Source: JAYZDF01 sp036337945
GTDB lineage: Bacteria > Myxococcota > Kuafuiibacteriia > Kuafuiibacteriales > Kuafuiibacteriaceae
Assembly: GCA_036337945.1 (NCBI GenBank)
Contig: JAYZDF010000066.1
Coordinates: 1-14,446 of the forward strand
DNA length: 14,446 bases
Reading direction: 5' to 3'
The notes under the pieces were generated by a model that was not told the origin of the DNA, made no database searches, and saw only the letters and a list, made by a program, of their open reading frames with translations. Positions 1-7,513 of the stretch are shown here, piece after piece. Numbering within the stretch: position 1 is the first letter of the stretch; each line of letters starts with the position of its first letter. The position numbers and the translations under genes are program-made.

Positions 1-803
1 AAATGTGGAATGAAGCTCATACCTACTGTAAGAACAAAAGTTCCCTTGAGCCTGGTAAGATGTGGAGGCTTCCTACAAAACCTGAGCTCCTGGCATTGTC
101 AAACCGCGAAGGAAACCTTCGTTCGGTATTTCCAGGAATTAAGTTTCAAGATATCTGGTCAGCCACCAGAAGCCGCAGAAAGGTCAATTATTACTGGTTG
201 GTTGATCCGAGCAGGAAGACTTCCCGAATAACATCTGGCTCCAACAGCGCCTCATTTAGATGCGTTTTATCGCATCATGAAAAAGAAGAGAAAGCTGCGA
301 AAAGCCCGAGTCGCCAAGTGTTCGTACCTCGAATGAATAAGAGAAGCCAGAAGCAACCTGCCGCAAGGCAGCTGATTAGCCATCTAGATCGATATCGCAG
401 CGTAGGAAATGGCCTGAATGGCATTGTACAAGATCAATGGCAGGGTCTCACATGGCATCAAGAAGCCTATCGGTTTGTTGAATGGCAAAAGGCTCTGCAC
501 TTTTGTCGCAAATCTCGAGCAGCAGGCCTGCGAGACTGGCGCTTGCCCAATATCAACGAATTATTGAGTTTGTTTTCTTCTCGTCAAAACAACGGGATAA
601 ACAGCTTTTTCCCACAGATATCAGGGAAAGAAACCTATTGGTCAGCGACATCTCCCGTCACAAACTCTAACCAAGTTTGGTCCGTAAATTTCAAAGGCAC
701 GCCTGGGTCAAAAGATAAGCAGCGACTCCTGGTATCAAAATCCGGCGCAGGAACGAGACTACCGAGACTCGCTCTGTGCGTTCGAGGAAAAATGCAGAAA
801 TAG
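1..803 (+). CDS. Protein with two DUF1566 (Lcl C-terminal) domains, 5'-partial
   Basis: The visible 266 residues hold two copies of the DUF1566 / Lcl C-terminal domain. Copy 1 shows W2-x2-A5-x3-C9, WRLPT at 21-25, IWSAT at 51-55 and FRCV at 85-88. Copy 2 begins near residue 145 with GLTW and shows W161-x2-A164-x3-C168, WRLPN at 179-183, YWSAT at 212-216 and LCVR near 258. A basic, Ser-rich linker of about 45 residues separates them. Copy 2 has the usual lead-in strand (GLTW) before the Trp/Cys motif, while copy 1 starts directly at that motif. The first visible ATG (base 3) is therefore probably internal, and the true start and any signal peptide lie to the left of the window. The domain occurs in secreted or surface proteins of Gram-negatives and is related to the C-terminus of Legionella collagen-like protein; its biochemical role is not settled. 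The gene faces the convergent TPR gene across 134 bases without an obvious terminator. Confidence 0.8.
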   Translation, partial: MWNEAHTYCKNKSSLEPGKMWRLPTKPELLALSNREGNLRSVFPGIKFQDIWSATRSRRKVNYYWLVDPSRKTSRITSGSNSASFRCVLSHHEKEEKAAKSPSRQVFVPRMNKRSQKQPAARQLISHLDRYRSVGNGLNGIVQDQWQGLTWHQEAYRFVEWQKALHFCRKSRAAGLRDWRLPNINELLSLFSSRQNNGINSFFPQISGKETYWSATSPVTNSNQVWSVNFKGTPGSKDKQRLLVSKSGAGTRLPRLALCVRGKMQK

Positions 804-937
804 TGAAGGATAAAACGTTTACCGTTAGCTGGGATTTACTTGATAACTTGTTCCGTCCAAAATTGCGATGCACCCTGCCCTTCAGAGATAATCGACACAC
901 AGAATGTCACCAAGATCGGAATACTCAAACCGCGCTT

Positions 938-2311
938 TCATTCATCCTCAAGTAGAGATTTGAAAACTGCCGTATTGCGAATCCGGTCGTAGTCCTTATC
1001 CATTTTCATTTTTTTAACCGTGAGCGAAGGATTTAATTCGTGCGCTTGCATCAAAGCGCTCAGGGCTTCGTCAGTTCTTCCAATCAGTGCCAGCGTTGAA
1101 GCGAGGTTGGTTTTCGCAATAAAGTAATCTGAGTCGGTTTGACTGGCCTCTTGAAATAGTTGAATCGCTTCGGCGTACTTTTTTTTGCGATAGGCCAGAA
1201 AACCTTTTTCATTGAGTTTCATCGCGGCAACTCGGGCGGCCGGCAGCGTAATCTTTTTCTTTGGGCGAATAATTTTGACGGCCTGGGCCCATTCTGCCAA
1301 TCCCGTTTGTCTCCATGCCTCAAGGTCCTCGTCGGTTGAAACCTTGCGCAGGTATTCTTTTCGCTGCTTCGGATTACTCAGCAGACGCTCAAGATAAGGT
1401 AGTCCAGTCTTCATCGGACGTTTTTGCCGGGCCAAGGTGCAAGCCAAGTTAAAGTTTGCGTGCACGTGACCTGCATCGGCTTCAAGACTTTTACGAAAAT
1501 GCTGCTCTGCTTCTTTGAGCCGACCGGCGGTAAGCTCACGAAAACCTGAGATATTCTCTCTATAAGGGCGCAGGCTGTCCTGATTGATTCGGTAAGGCCG
1601 CTCAAAGTCAGTAGTCAGACAGTGCAATTGCCGGTTTATATGTTCCTTCTTCACAATCAACCAATCGTCATCGGCAAGTTGATAACACTGACCGAGAGAC
1701 ATCTGGTGGCAGACCATGGCCGGAGTATCCTCAGTAAAAAGGTCATCTTTAACACAGCCCGAATTGCTGCTCACCGTTGGAATAGAGTGCTCTAATTTCT
1801 TGTCATGATAAACAATAGTGGCTTTCCGTTTCGTTTTTCTCATTCGAAAAGGACAGCGCGAAGAAAGCGATACCGGTTTCGCGAACGAAGCGATTAAAGC
1901 TCTTACCTCTTGTATTGTTCTGCGCTTTTTCTCGGCTTTCTTTTTCTTCGACGGCGACTTGTTTACGTACTTTTTTATTTTGTCGATAAATGCCCTCGCC
2001 TCGCGTGGGATTTTTTCGCCCTCTTGTTGATTGATGTCGAGTTCAAGATTTTCGCTCAACCTAAATTTATGAAGAGACTTGCCATCGCGGTCGACAATCT
2101 CGAAAAGGAACTCTTTGCCCGCCCAGGTATTCTCTTCTTCAGAGCCAACCCAAACCAGGCCTCCAGTTTTTTGTAACCACACATTTTTGACCACACGTTC
2201 TTCACTTTGTGGACAACAAGCATGACTCTCTTGCCCAAAGGAAACGAGAAAAGCGACACCGAGAGCAAAACAAACCAGCTGACATCTCGAGATAAACCTT
2301 TGATGCATCAT
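938..2311 (-). CDS. Exported TPR-repeat protein
   Basis: With the start at the ATG-ATG pair (2311 or 2308), the protein opens with a classic signal peptide: basic HQR-x4-R, a hydrophobic stretch around residues 11-26, and a probable cut after SHA before CC (residues 32-33). The residue before that Cys pair does not make a good lipobox, so I read it as a soluble periplasmic protein. A Lys-rich stretch lies at about 112-132. Two TPR-like units are visible at about 254-300 and 366-430. Each is followed by a segment resembling the D-x-D-L/Y-x3-R tail often found after TPRs, so the module looks duplicated. The protein also carries many Cys residues, possibly forming disulfides. A TTG at 2341 would add 10 residues (VNCKYVLLI) in front of the signal peptide, but neither start has a convincing Shine-Dalgarno. 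TPRs bind proteins; the partner is unknown. The N-terminal 250 residues match nothing I recognise. Confidence 0.8.
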   Translation of the reverse strand: MMHQRFISRCQLVCFALGVAFLVSFGQESHACCPQSEERVVKNVWLQKTGGLVWVGSEEENTWAGKEFLFEIVDRDGKSLHKFRLSENLELDINQQEGEKIPREARAFIDKIKKYVNKSPSKKKKAEKKRRTIQEVRALIASFAKPVSLSSRCPFRMRKTKRKATIVYHDKKLEHSIPTVSSNSGCVKDDLFTEDTPAMVCHQMSLGQCYQLADDDWLIVKKEHINRQLHCLTTDFERPYRINQDSLRPYRENISGFRELTAGRLKEAEQHFRKSLEADAGHVHANFNLACTLARQKRPMKTGLPYLERLLSNPKQRKEYLRKVSTDEDLEAWRQTGLAEWAQAVKIIRPKKKITLPAARVAAMKLNEKGFLAYRKKKYAEAIQLFQEASQTDSDYFIAKTNLASTLALIGRTDEALSALMQAHELNPSLTVKKMKMDKDYDRIRNTAVFKSLLEDE

Positions 2312-2367
2312 GATAAGAAGAACATACTTACAATTTACCAAAACCTAAAGAAGCAATCGAGAATCGA

Positions 2368-2373
2368 ATTATA
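2368..2373 (-). promoter_or_regulatory. Possible -10 box for the TPR gene
   Basis: Read on the minus strand this is a perfect TATAAT, about 30 bases upstream of the TTG and 57 bases upstream of the ATG start of the TPR gene. No good -35 hexamer is present at 16-18 bases distance, so the call rests on the -10 match in an AT-rich gap alone. Confidence 0.3.
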
Positions 2374-2473
2374 AAACTGTGGAGTTTTTTCAGATGAAAA
2401 CATATCACCACCTGAAGGCACCTGGAGTTGTAGCGCTCAATGGAGCTATAATCGTAAGGGCGTTGCCCTCCCC

Positions 2474-2803
2474 GTGTCTGTGTCTTTGGAAGATCTCTGT
2501 GTAAAAAATGAGCTTACCAAGAAGGGTCAAATCGCCATTGGGAAGGCAAAATGGACCGAGCTGAAACAAGGAAGCTTTGAGGCCTCGGTGGACGAACCGC
2601 TTGGAAAGTGGATTTCATCAAAAACCACTCCTAAAAAAGAAGCCGCAAGGACTTTTGAAGCCATCGAACTCGCAGGCGAGCCACTCGCGACCGTGAGCAT
2701 GGAACACGACCGAGGCTATCGTATCCGCGCAACCTCCCACACCAAAAGCACCTTCAAATTCATCAATGCAGACGGCCGAGATGTCACGCGCCGACAACTA
2801 TAG
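2474..2803 (+). CDS. Small hypothetical protein, possibly 5'-truncated
   Basis: From the GTG at 2474 this frame encodes 109 residues, rich in Lys, Glu and Thr, with no membrane segment. The C-terminal half (about 60-109) alternates polar and hydrophobic residues in a way that suggests beta strands. I do not recognise a family. The same frame is open back to a stop at 2372 and reads as plausible protein before the GTG (for example PPEGTWSCSAQW, then a short linker and VALPVSV), but no ATG, GTG or TTG is available there. Either the GTG is a real start with a weak ribosome site, or the gene has lost its original start and signal peptide. An ATG at 2394 is in another frame and stops after 36 codons. 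The gene converges on the lipoprotein gene at 2848 and is divergent from the TPR gene. Confidence 0.5.
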   Translation: MSVSLEDLCVKNELTKKGQIAIGKAKWTELKQGSFEASVDEPLGKWISSKTTPKKEAARTFEAIELAGEPLATVSMEHDRGYRIRATSHTKSTFKFINADGRDVTRRQL

Positions 2804-2847
2804 TCATGTTTTCTCTTTTCGAGCATTGATCAAGAATATTTAGCCGA

Positions 2848-3486
2848 CTAAAGCACAATGCTGTAGGAGATTTTGAGGCGCACACGTTCTTTGTTTGTTC
2901 TTTGAAATGAGCAACGGACGCTGCTATAGCCTTCGATCTCTTCGAACTCACAGGCCTCTACATTTTCCGAACTAGTTCTGTGCTTTGCCACCACTTTTTG
3001 AATGGTAGAAATATTATTGTGCTGCCCTTCAAGGACATCGAGTGATTGTAAATACTTGAGCACGACATCTAAAAACATTTCGTGATTTTTGACGGCGCCG
3101 TCATGACGAATATCGAAGGTATAGCTTTCACCGAAATGAGCACAGCCTCCATGATTGACGGTCACGATTGTGTCTTCTTTTTGGAACGTAGCCTTTTCTT
3201 CAATGAAGTGCGCACCTTTCTTTATATCGATTGTTTTATACTTACTCGACTTGGTGTTTAGGATCCCCTTCGTCGGGCTCGCCGCGGTGCACTCCTCTCC
3301 TTCCGGGAGTTGGTTATCAGCTTTCGCCTGCACGATGGTCACTTCGGGCTTGAGCGTTTTTTCGACAGACTTCTTCGAATCGGTGGCGGTGCAACCCGAC
3401 ACAAAAACAATTCCGGCCAAAAAGGGGATGAGCAATCCTACGCCACATGTTTTCTGAGAAGTCGTATTCTGTCGTCGATTTATCAT
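2848..3486 (-). CDS. Hypothetical lipoprotein
   Basis: The 212-residue product starts with a basic N-terminus (NRR), a hydrophobic core at about 15-29 and the lipobox VSGC, placing the lipidated Cys at residue 32. It is therefore predicted to be exported by Sec, lipidated and anchored to the inner or outer membrane. The mature part has four further Cys (66, 115, 179, 192), with a notable NHGGCAHFGESYTF stretch at 111-124, and could form two disulfides. I do not recognise the family. The ATG is supported by a good Shine-Dalgarno (AAAGGAAG, 9 bases upstream of the start). It stands alone: the neighbouring gene at 2474 converges on it and the next plus-strand gene diverges from it. Confidence 0.75.
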   Translation of the reverse strand: MINRRQNTTSQKTCGVGLLIPFLAGIVFVSGCTATDSKKSVEKTLKPEVTIVQAKADNQLPEGEECTAASPTKGILNTKSSKYKTIDIKKGAHFIEEKATFQKEDTIVTVNHGGCAHFGESYTFDIRHDGAVKNHEMFLDVVLKYLQSLDVLEGQHNNISTIQKVVAKHRTSSENVEACEFEEIEGYSSVRCSFQRTNKERVRLKISYSIVL

Positions 3487-3535
3487 CTAAGCTTACTTCC
3501 TTTGAGAACTCTATCACGCCTCTCGTTTATGCACA

Positions 3536-3769
3536 TTGGGCCATGCTTTTATTTACGATCATAATCTTCCAGGGTATTCTGCCGTTGGCAAGTGCTCATG
3601 GCTTACATCAGGAGCACGACAAATAGAAATCGGTGTGTTTGAGCACAACGAAAGGCCATTACAGTTTTTTCGCCAACTCGAATATGAGCCGTGCGAACGG
3701 CGAAAAGCACGAACCTGGTATCGTGACCGTTTATGGGTCGATTTGCAATCCTCTAAGTCGCCGCGCTAA
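3536..3769 (+). pseudogene. Possible remnant of a GNAT acetyltransferase C-terminus
   Basis: This TTG-started reading frame of 77 codons resembles the last third of a GNAT N-acetyltransferase. From about residue 30 it reads IEIGVFEHNERPLQFF and continues QLEYE. That matches the family pattern V-x3-N-x2-A-x3-Y-x3-G-F in spacing: N, then F seven residues on and Y twelve residues on, with Pro in place of Ala and Glu in place of Gly. The acetyl-CoA-binding motif A (R/Q-x2-G-x-G/A) that should lie upstream is not recognisable, and there is no good ribosome site. If real, it is a decayed fragment; it may also be chance. It ends 9 bases before the next gene, in the same frame. Confidence 0.3.
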
Positions 3770-3778
3770 ATTCCAGCC

Positions 3779-4444
3779 ATGGCGAGCCAAGGAAAAGCTG
3801 CAAAAGGCAGCCAGTATCTACTTCAGCATCACGTCGAGCATCATTCTGACCAGTTGAGTGCAACAATTACCGGCAGCTCTCCCAGCCTGCTCGCTTTTGC
3901 CGGCCAATTCGAATGGATTTCTCCTTTGAGCAGCCAAAATTACCAAGAATATCGCGACGACTTTTTGGACGCTTTGGGTCTCGGCCAATTCAATGCAGCT
4001 CGCGCTCAATTTTGGCCGAATGGAGGACCGCAATGGGATGGCTTAGCCAAGGTGAAAAACAAGCACCAAACCGGTTATGTCTTGGTCGAAGCCAAAGCTC
4101 ACCCAGGTGAAACTCATTCAACGACTCAAGCCTCGAAAGAGAGCCTCAAAAAAATCAATGGTTCGCTGAAGGTCACGCAAATGCATCTGCAGATTCCACA
4201 GAAAAAGTGGACAGAAAATTATTATCAAACCGCAAATCGATTGGCATTCCTGTACTTCATGAATGTTCAGCTCGACCTGCCCACCTGGCTCGCATTCATA
4301 AACTTCACCGACGATCAAAGCCATATCCCAACCGACCTACAAACCTTCGTAACCCATTACCAAGAGCTATATAGCGAAATGGGGCTCCATCAAGCCAAGC
4401 AGCTCATGGACCGCGTCATCACCGTTTTTACTCCCGCTGGCTGA
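3779..4444 (+). CDS. PD-(D/E)XK-like hypothetical protein
   Basis: This 221-residue protein has no signal peptide or membrane segment, so it is predicted to be cytosolic. The centre carries a motif typical of PD-(D/E)XK phosphodiesterase folds: GPQWDGLA with D87, a 12-residue gap, then YVLVEAKA with E104 and K106. Glu57 in an EYRDDFL helix upstream could be the extra acidic residue often present in this fold. After the core there is a mostly helical half, including KKWTENYYQTANRLAFLYF (143-161) and a strand LAFINF. The fold is used by restriction enzymes, repair nucleases and defence proteins; the specific substrate here cannot be read from sequence. The ATG at 3779 has no clear Shine-Dalgarno, and the fragment before it ends with an in-frame stop 9 bases upstream. 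It sits alone, 189 bases ahead of the kinase gene. Related proteins of this shape exist as uncharacterised hypotheticals, as far as I recall. Confidence 0.6.
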   Translation: MASQGKAAKGSQYLLQHHVEHHSDQLSATITGSSPSLLAFAGQFEWISPLSSQNYQEYRDDFLDALGLGQFNAARAQFWPNGGPQWDGLAKVKNKHQTGYVLVEAKAHPGETHSTTQASKESLKKINGSLKVTQMHLQIPQKKWTENYYQTANRLAFLYFMNVQLDLPTWLAFINFTDDQSHIPTDLQTFVTHYQELYSEMGLHQAKQLMDRVITVFTPAG

Positions 4445-4633
4445 AACCATCCGAAACTCGAATGAGTTTATCTATTGTGACAAACACCGAGTACAAAGTT
4501 GTGCCATGCTGCGGTTTGCCGACGCCGGAAATGGCCTAAAACGATCGTGTTCCCTTATTGGATCGATTAGGTCGGCTGGGACTGCAAAAACCTTATGCAA
4601 AATGATAGGCTCGTCTACGAAGAAGACTGAAAC

Positions 4634-7414
4634 TTGTCAGACACACTCATTACAATCGTCGAAGCTGCGGAGCGCATGGGCATCACGAAACCGCAGGCTG
4701 AATCTCTCGCCGCAGATGGTCAGCTCGCGAGTGCCGTCGAAATAGACGGTGATTGGTGGATAGACGAAGAAGACGTGGTCTTTCGCACTCAGGGGCCCAA
4801 ACCTTCAGGAATAAGCTACCTTGATAGTGCGCAAGTCGTTCGAATGTCTACCGCAGCCAATCACGGCGCTGAAGCGATACAAAAGCAGAATGACCGCCCG
4901 CATTCAAGCCTCGCGAACTTCAAGTCTTCTCGTTATGACGACCTTGGTCTCCTTGGTTCTGGCGGAATGGGTGAAGTTCGACGCGTCAGAGACAAACATT
5001 TGGGCCGTGTGGTTGCTCTGAAAACAATTCTCTTTGAAAGCTCCGCAAGTCCCAAATCCCTCGCTCGTTTTATGGAAGAAGCTCAGGCCACGGCGCAACT
5101 TCAGCATCCAGGCATTATCCCAATTTATGATTTGGGACGTTTTCCAGATGGTCGCCTTTGGTTCACCATGAAAGAAGTCAGCGGTCGAACCTTGAGTGAT
5201 GTCATTGAAGAAGTGCACGTCGCTAGCGCTTCTGGGTGGACCACGGCAGCTTCAGGCTGGAGTCTTCGTCGCCTGCTCGACGCCTTGCGACAAGTTTGTG
5301 AAGCCGTGACCTATGCGCACAGCCGAGGAGTTCTGCATCGGGATCTGAAGCCCGACAACATCATGCTGGGCGCACATGGCGAAGTTTTGGTTTTGGACTG
5401 GGGATTGACAAAACTTATTGATCAAGAAGAAGAATCACAAGACGTCAAGAGACCGGAATCCGTTCAAACACAGCGAGTTCAATCTAAGCTTCACCTCACC
5501 CAAGCCGGAAAAGTCATGGGCACGCCGGCCTTTATGTCTCCAGAACAGGCTGAAGGCCGTATTGCCGATTTGAACACCAAGACGGACATCTACGCCCTGG
5601 GGGCTATTCTTTATAACGTCCTCTCGGGGCGAGCGCCCTACTGCGGTGAAGATGGCAAAGAAGTTCTGAATATGGTGCGCGCTGGACCGCCTCCACGTTT
5701 GTCTTCGCAAGACCACCTTTGGACACGAGCGGAAACCAATCCGTCACCCTGGGCTGTGCCTAAAGGCGAGAGTAAACCACTCCCCCCAGCCTTGATCACT
5801 ATTTGTGAACGCGCGATGGCCCGACAGCCAGACGAGCGATACCGAACGGCAGCGGACCTGGCTGCAGATCTCCAAGACTGGCTGAACGGCGCCAAGCGGC
5901 GCGACGAGGCGCTTTCGGTGGTCGCTCAGGCGGAGACTAGAACGACAGTAGCAGCCGAGCTCTACCAACAAGCAGAGACGCTCAGGACGAAAGCGGCTCA
6001 ATTGTTGAGTAATGTTGAACCCTGGCAACCGGAGGCCGACAAAACCGCAGGATGGTCGCTCGAAGAAGAAGCGGCGTCATTAGAGCGCGAAGCCGAAATG
6101 GTGGCCCTAGAAGAAGAACGACTCGTTCATGCATCGCTCATTCACGCGCCTGACCTCCCTGAGGCTCACGCTAACCTCGCCGCTCGATACCAAGTCGTGC
6201 ATCGTGCAGCGGAGTCTAATCGAGCAAATACGGCAAGAGTTGAGGCACTCTTGCGACAACATCTCGATGCTTTACCGGCCGACCATCCAGCTCGAGCCAG
6301 TCATACCAACTACCTGAAGGGTGACGGAGCGCTCTCTCTGGCCACTGAGCCCGCGGGGGCAGAAGTTGTTCTTTACAAATACACGGAACACAATCGACGG
6401 CTTGTTCCGGTATTCGAGCGAAACCTAGGCCTGACCCCTTTGGCTCAGGTGACACTTCCAATGGGGAGCTACCTTTGTATGCTGCGACACCCTGATCGTG
6501 CCGAAGTTCGATACCCGGTGTTGATTGAGCGCCAACAACACTGGGACGGGCTCCCTCCCGATGAAGAACGCTCTCACGCTATCCAACTTCCTTTGCAAAA
6601 CAGTTTGGGGGTCAATGACTGTTTTGTTCCTGGTGGCTGGTTTTGGAGTGGAGGTGATCAAAATGCAGCGAATTCTCTGCCCCGACACCGGGTGTGGGTT
6701 GATGATTTTGTGATTCGGCGACACCCTGTGACCAACGCGCAGTATTTGGAATTCCTCGATAGCTTGGTGGCGATGGGCCGGGAAGAAGACGCCTTGCGAT
6801 ACGCGCCTAGAGAACGAGCTGGAATCGCAGGTCTCCAAGAGGGAGCACTTATCTTCGGATATGACGGGCAAAATTTTTCTCTCAAACCGGACGTCGATGG
6901 AGACGTCTGGGAGCCAGATGTCCCCGTTTTGATGGTCGACTGGTACGGAGCATGTGGATTTGCAGCCTGGGAAGCTGAACGCACTGGTTTACCTTGGACT
7001 CTGCCTCCAGAGCTCGCTTGGGAGAAGGCAGCACGAGGGGTTGATGGAAGATGCTTTCCTTGGGGCGACCATTTTGATCCCTCACGAGCATGCATGCGCG
7101 AGAGTCATTCTGGACGGCTTCTCCCTGCTTCGGTCGAAGCCTATCCCCTCGACGAAAGCCCCTACGGCGTTCGAGGCATGGCTGGCAATTCAGCGGATTG
7201 GTGTGCCGATTCCCGGCGGGAGGGTCCTGCATTGACGACACCGAGAGTAAGTATCGCATTGACAGATATAAAAGGAGATTCTGAAGCAAGAGTAACCCGG
7301 GGTGGGGGCTGGTACAGTGAGTTAGATCACCTTCGACTGGCCGATCGCTATTGGAATCACCCTCTGAGTCGTACGGTGAGTTTAGGTTTTCGGCTTGCTC
7401 GACCAATGACCTGA
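4634..7414 (+). CDS. HTH / Ser-Thr protein kinase / FGE-like fusion protein
   Basis: This 926-residue protein is predicted to be cytosolic, as no membrane helix is visible. Residues 5-50 resemble an excisionase/MerR-type helix-turn-helix (VEAAERMGITKPQAESL, then a GDWWIDEEDV wing). The kinase domain spans about 101-415: GSGGMGEV glycine loop (108-115), Lys130, Glu148 or Glu149, HRDLKPDNIM (235-244), DWG instead of DFG (255-257), a lengthened polar activation loop, GTPAFMSPEQ (296-305), D318 and a late Arg near 402. All catalytic residues are present, so it should be active. Residues 425-555 look helical and Glu/Ala-rich, 565-630 resemble a PEGA-type beta unit, and 665-924 form a SUMF1/FGE-like domain with GNSADWC (851-857), RGGGW (889-893) and GFRLAR (918-923). 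The paired Cys of true FGEs is missing. The TTG start is the first possible one: a stop lies at 4628, and the next Met (15) would cut into the HTH. The substrate is unknown. Confidence 0.9.
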   Translation: MSDTLITIVEAAERMGITKPQAESLAADGQLASAVEIDGDWWIDEEDVVFRTQGPKPSGISYLDSAQVVRMSTAANHGAEAIQKQNDRPHSSLANFKSSRYDDLGLLGSGGMGEVRRVRDKHLGRVVALKTILFESSASPKSLARFMEEAQATAQLQHPGIIPIYDLGRFPDGRLWFTMKEVSGRTLSDVIEEVHVASASGWTTAASGWSLRRLLDALRQVCEAVTYAHSRGVLHRDLKPDNIMLGAHGEVLVLDWGLTKLIDQEEESQDVKRPESVQTQRVQSKLHLTQAGKVMGTPAFMSPEQAEGRIADLNTKTDIYALGAILYNVLSGRAPYCGEDGKEVLNMVRAGPPPRLSSQDHLWTRAETNPSPWAVPKGESKPLPPALITICERAMARQPDERYRTAADLAADLQDWLNGAKRRDEALSVVAQAETRTTVAAELYQQAETLRTKAAQLLSNVEPWQPEADKTAGWSLEEEAASLEREAEMVALEEERLVHASLIHAPDLPEAHANLAARYQVVHRAAESNRANTARVEALLRQHLDALPADHPARASHTNYLKGDGALSLATEPAGAEVVLYKYTEHNRRLVPVFERNLGLTPLAQVTLPMGSYLCMLRHPDRAEVRYPVLIERQQHWDGLPPDEERSHAIQLPLQNSLGVNDCFVPGGWFWSGGDQNAANSLPRHRVWVDDFVIRRHPVTNAQYLEFLDSLVAMGREEDALRYAPRERAGIAGLQEGALIFGYDGQNFSLKPDVDGDVWEPDVPVLMVDWYGACGFAAWEAERTGLPWTLPPELAWEKAARGVDGRCFPWGDHFDPSRACMRESHSGRLLPASVEAYPLDESPYGVRGMAGNSADWCADSRREGPALTTPRVSIALTDIKGDSEARVTRGGGWYSELDHLRLADRYWNHPLSRTVSLGFRLARPMT

Positions 7415-7513
7415 GCGGTTTCTAGGCCGAACCAGGTCGATTTATCCGCTGACCTACGTATGCGCATAGTTTTTCTTTGGTGAGAGCGACCGCAGCTGTG
7501 GCACTTTGAAAGC

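Noticed and set aside
1411..2268. Additional frames on both strands inside the TPR gene (60-90 codons)
   Set aside because: Shadows of the TPR coding frame with no domain or ribosome site.
4454..4469. Hairpin AAACTC-GAAT-GAGTTT after the nuclease-like gene
   Set aside because: Only six base pairs, mostly A-T, and no T-run follows, so not convincing as a terminator.
4445..4633. Possible small gene in front of the kinase (for example a frame with ATG at 4506)
   Set aside because: The frame overlaps the kinase start, has no ribosome site and no recognisable sequence; I see no gene in this gap.
6425..7406. Long minus-strand open frames (about 145-174 codons) opposite the FGE-like domain
   Set aside because: They mirror a well-supported coding strand, overlap each other in different frames, contain low-complexity text and show no domain.
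7459..7468. Palindrome TATGCGCATA followed by a T-rich stretch, before the desaturase
   Set aside because: It cannot fold as a hairpin without a loop, and a lone 10-base palindrome is expected by chance; an operator is possible but unsupported.
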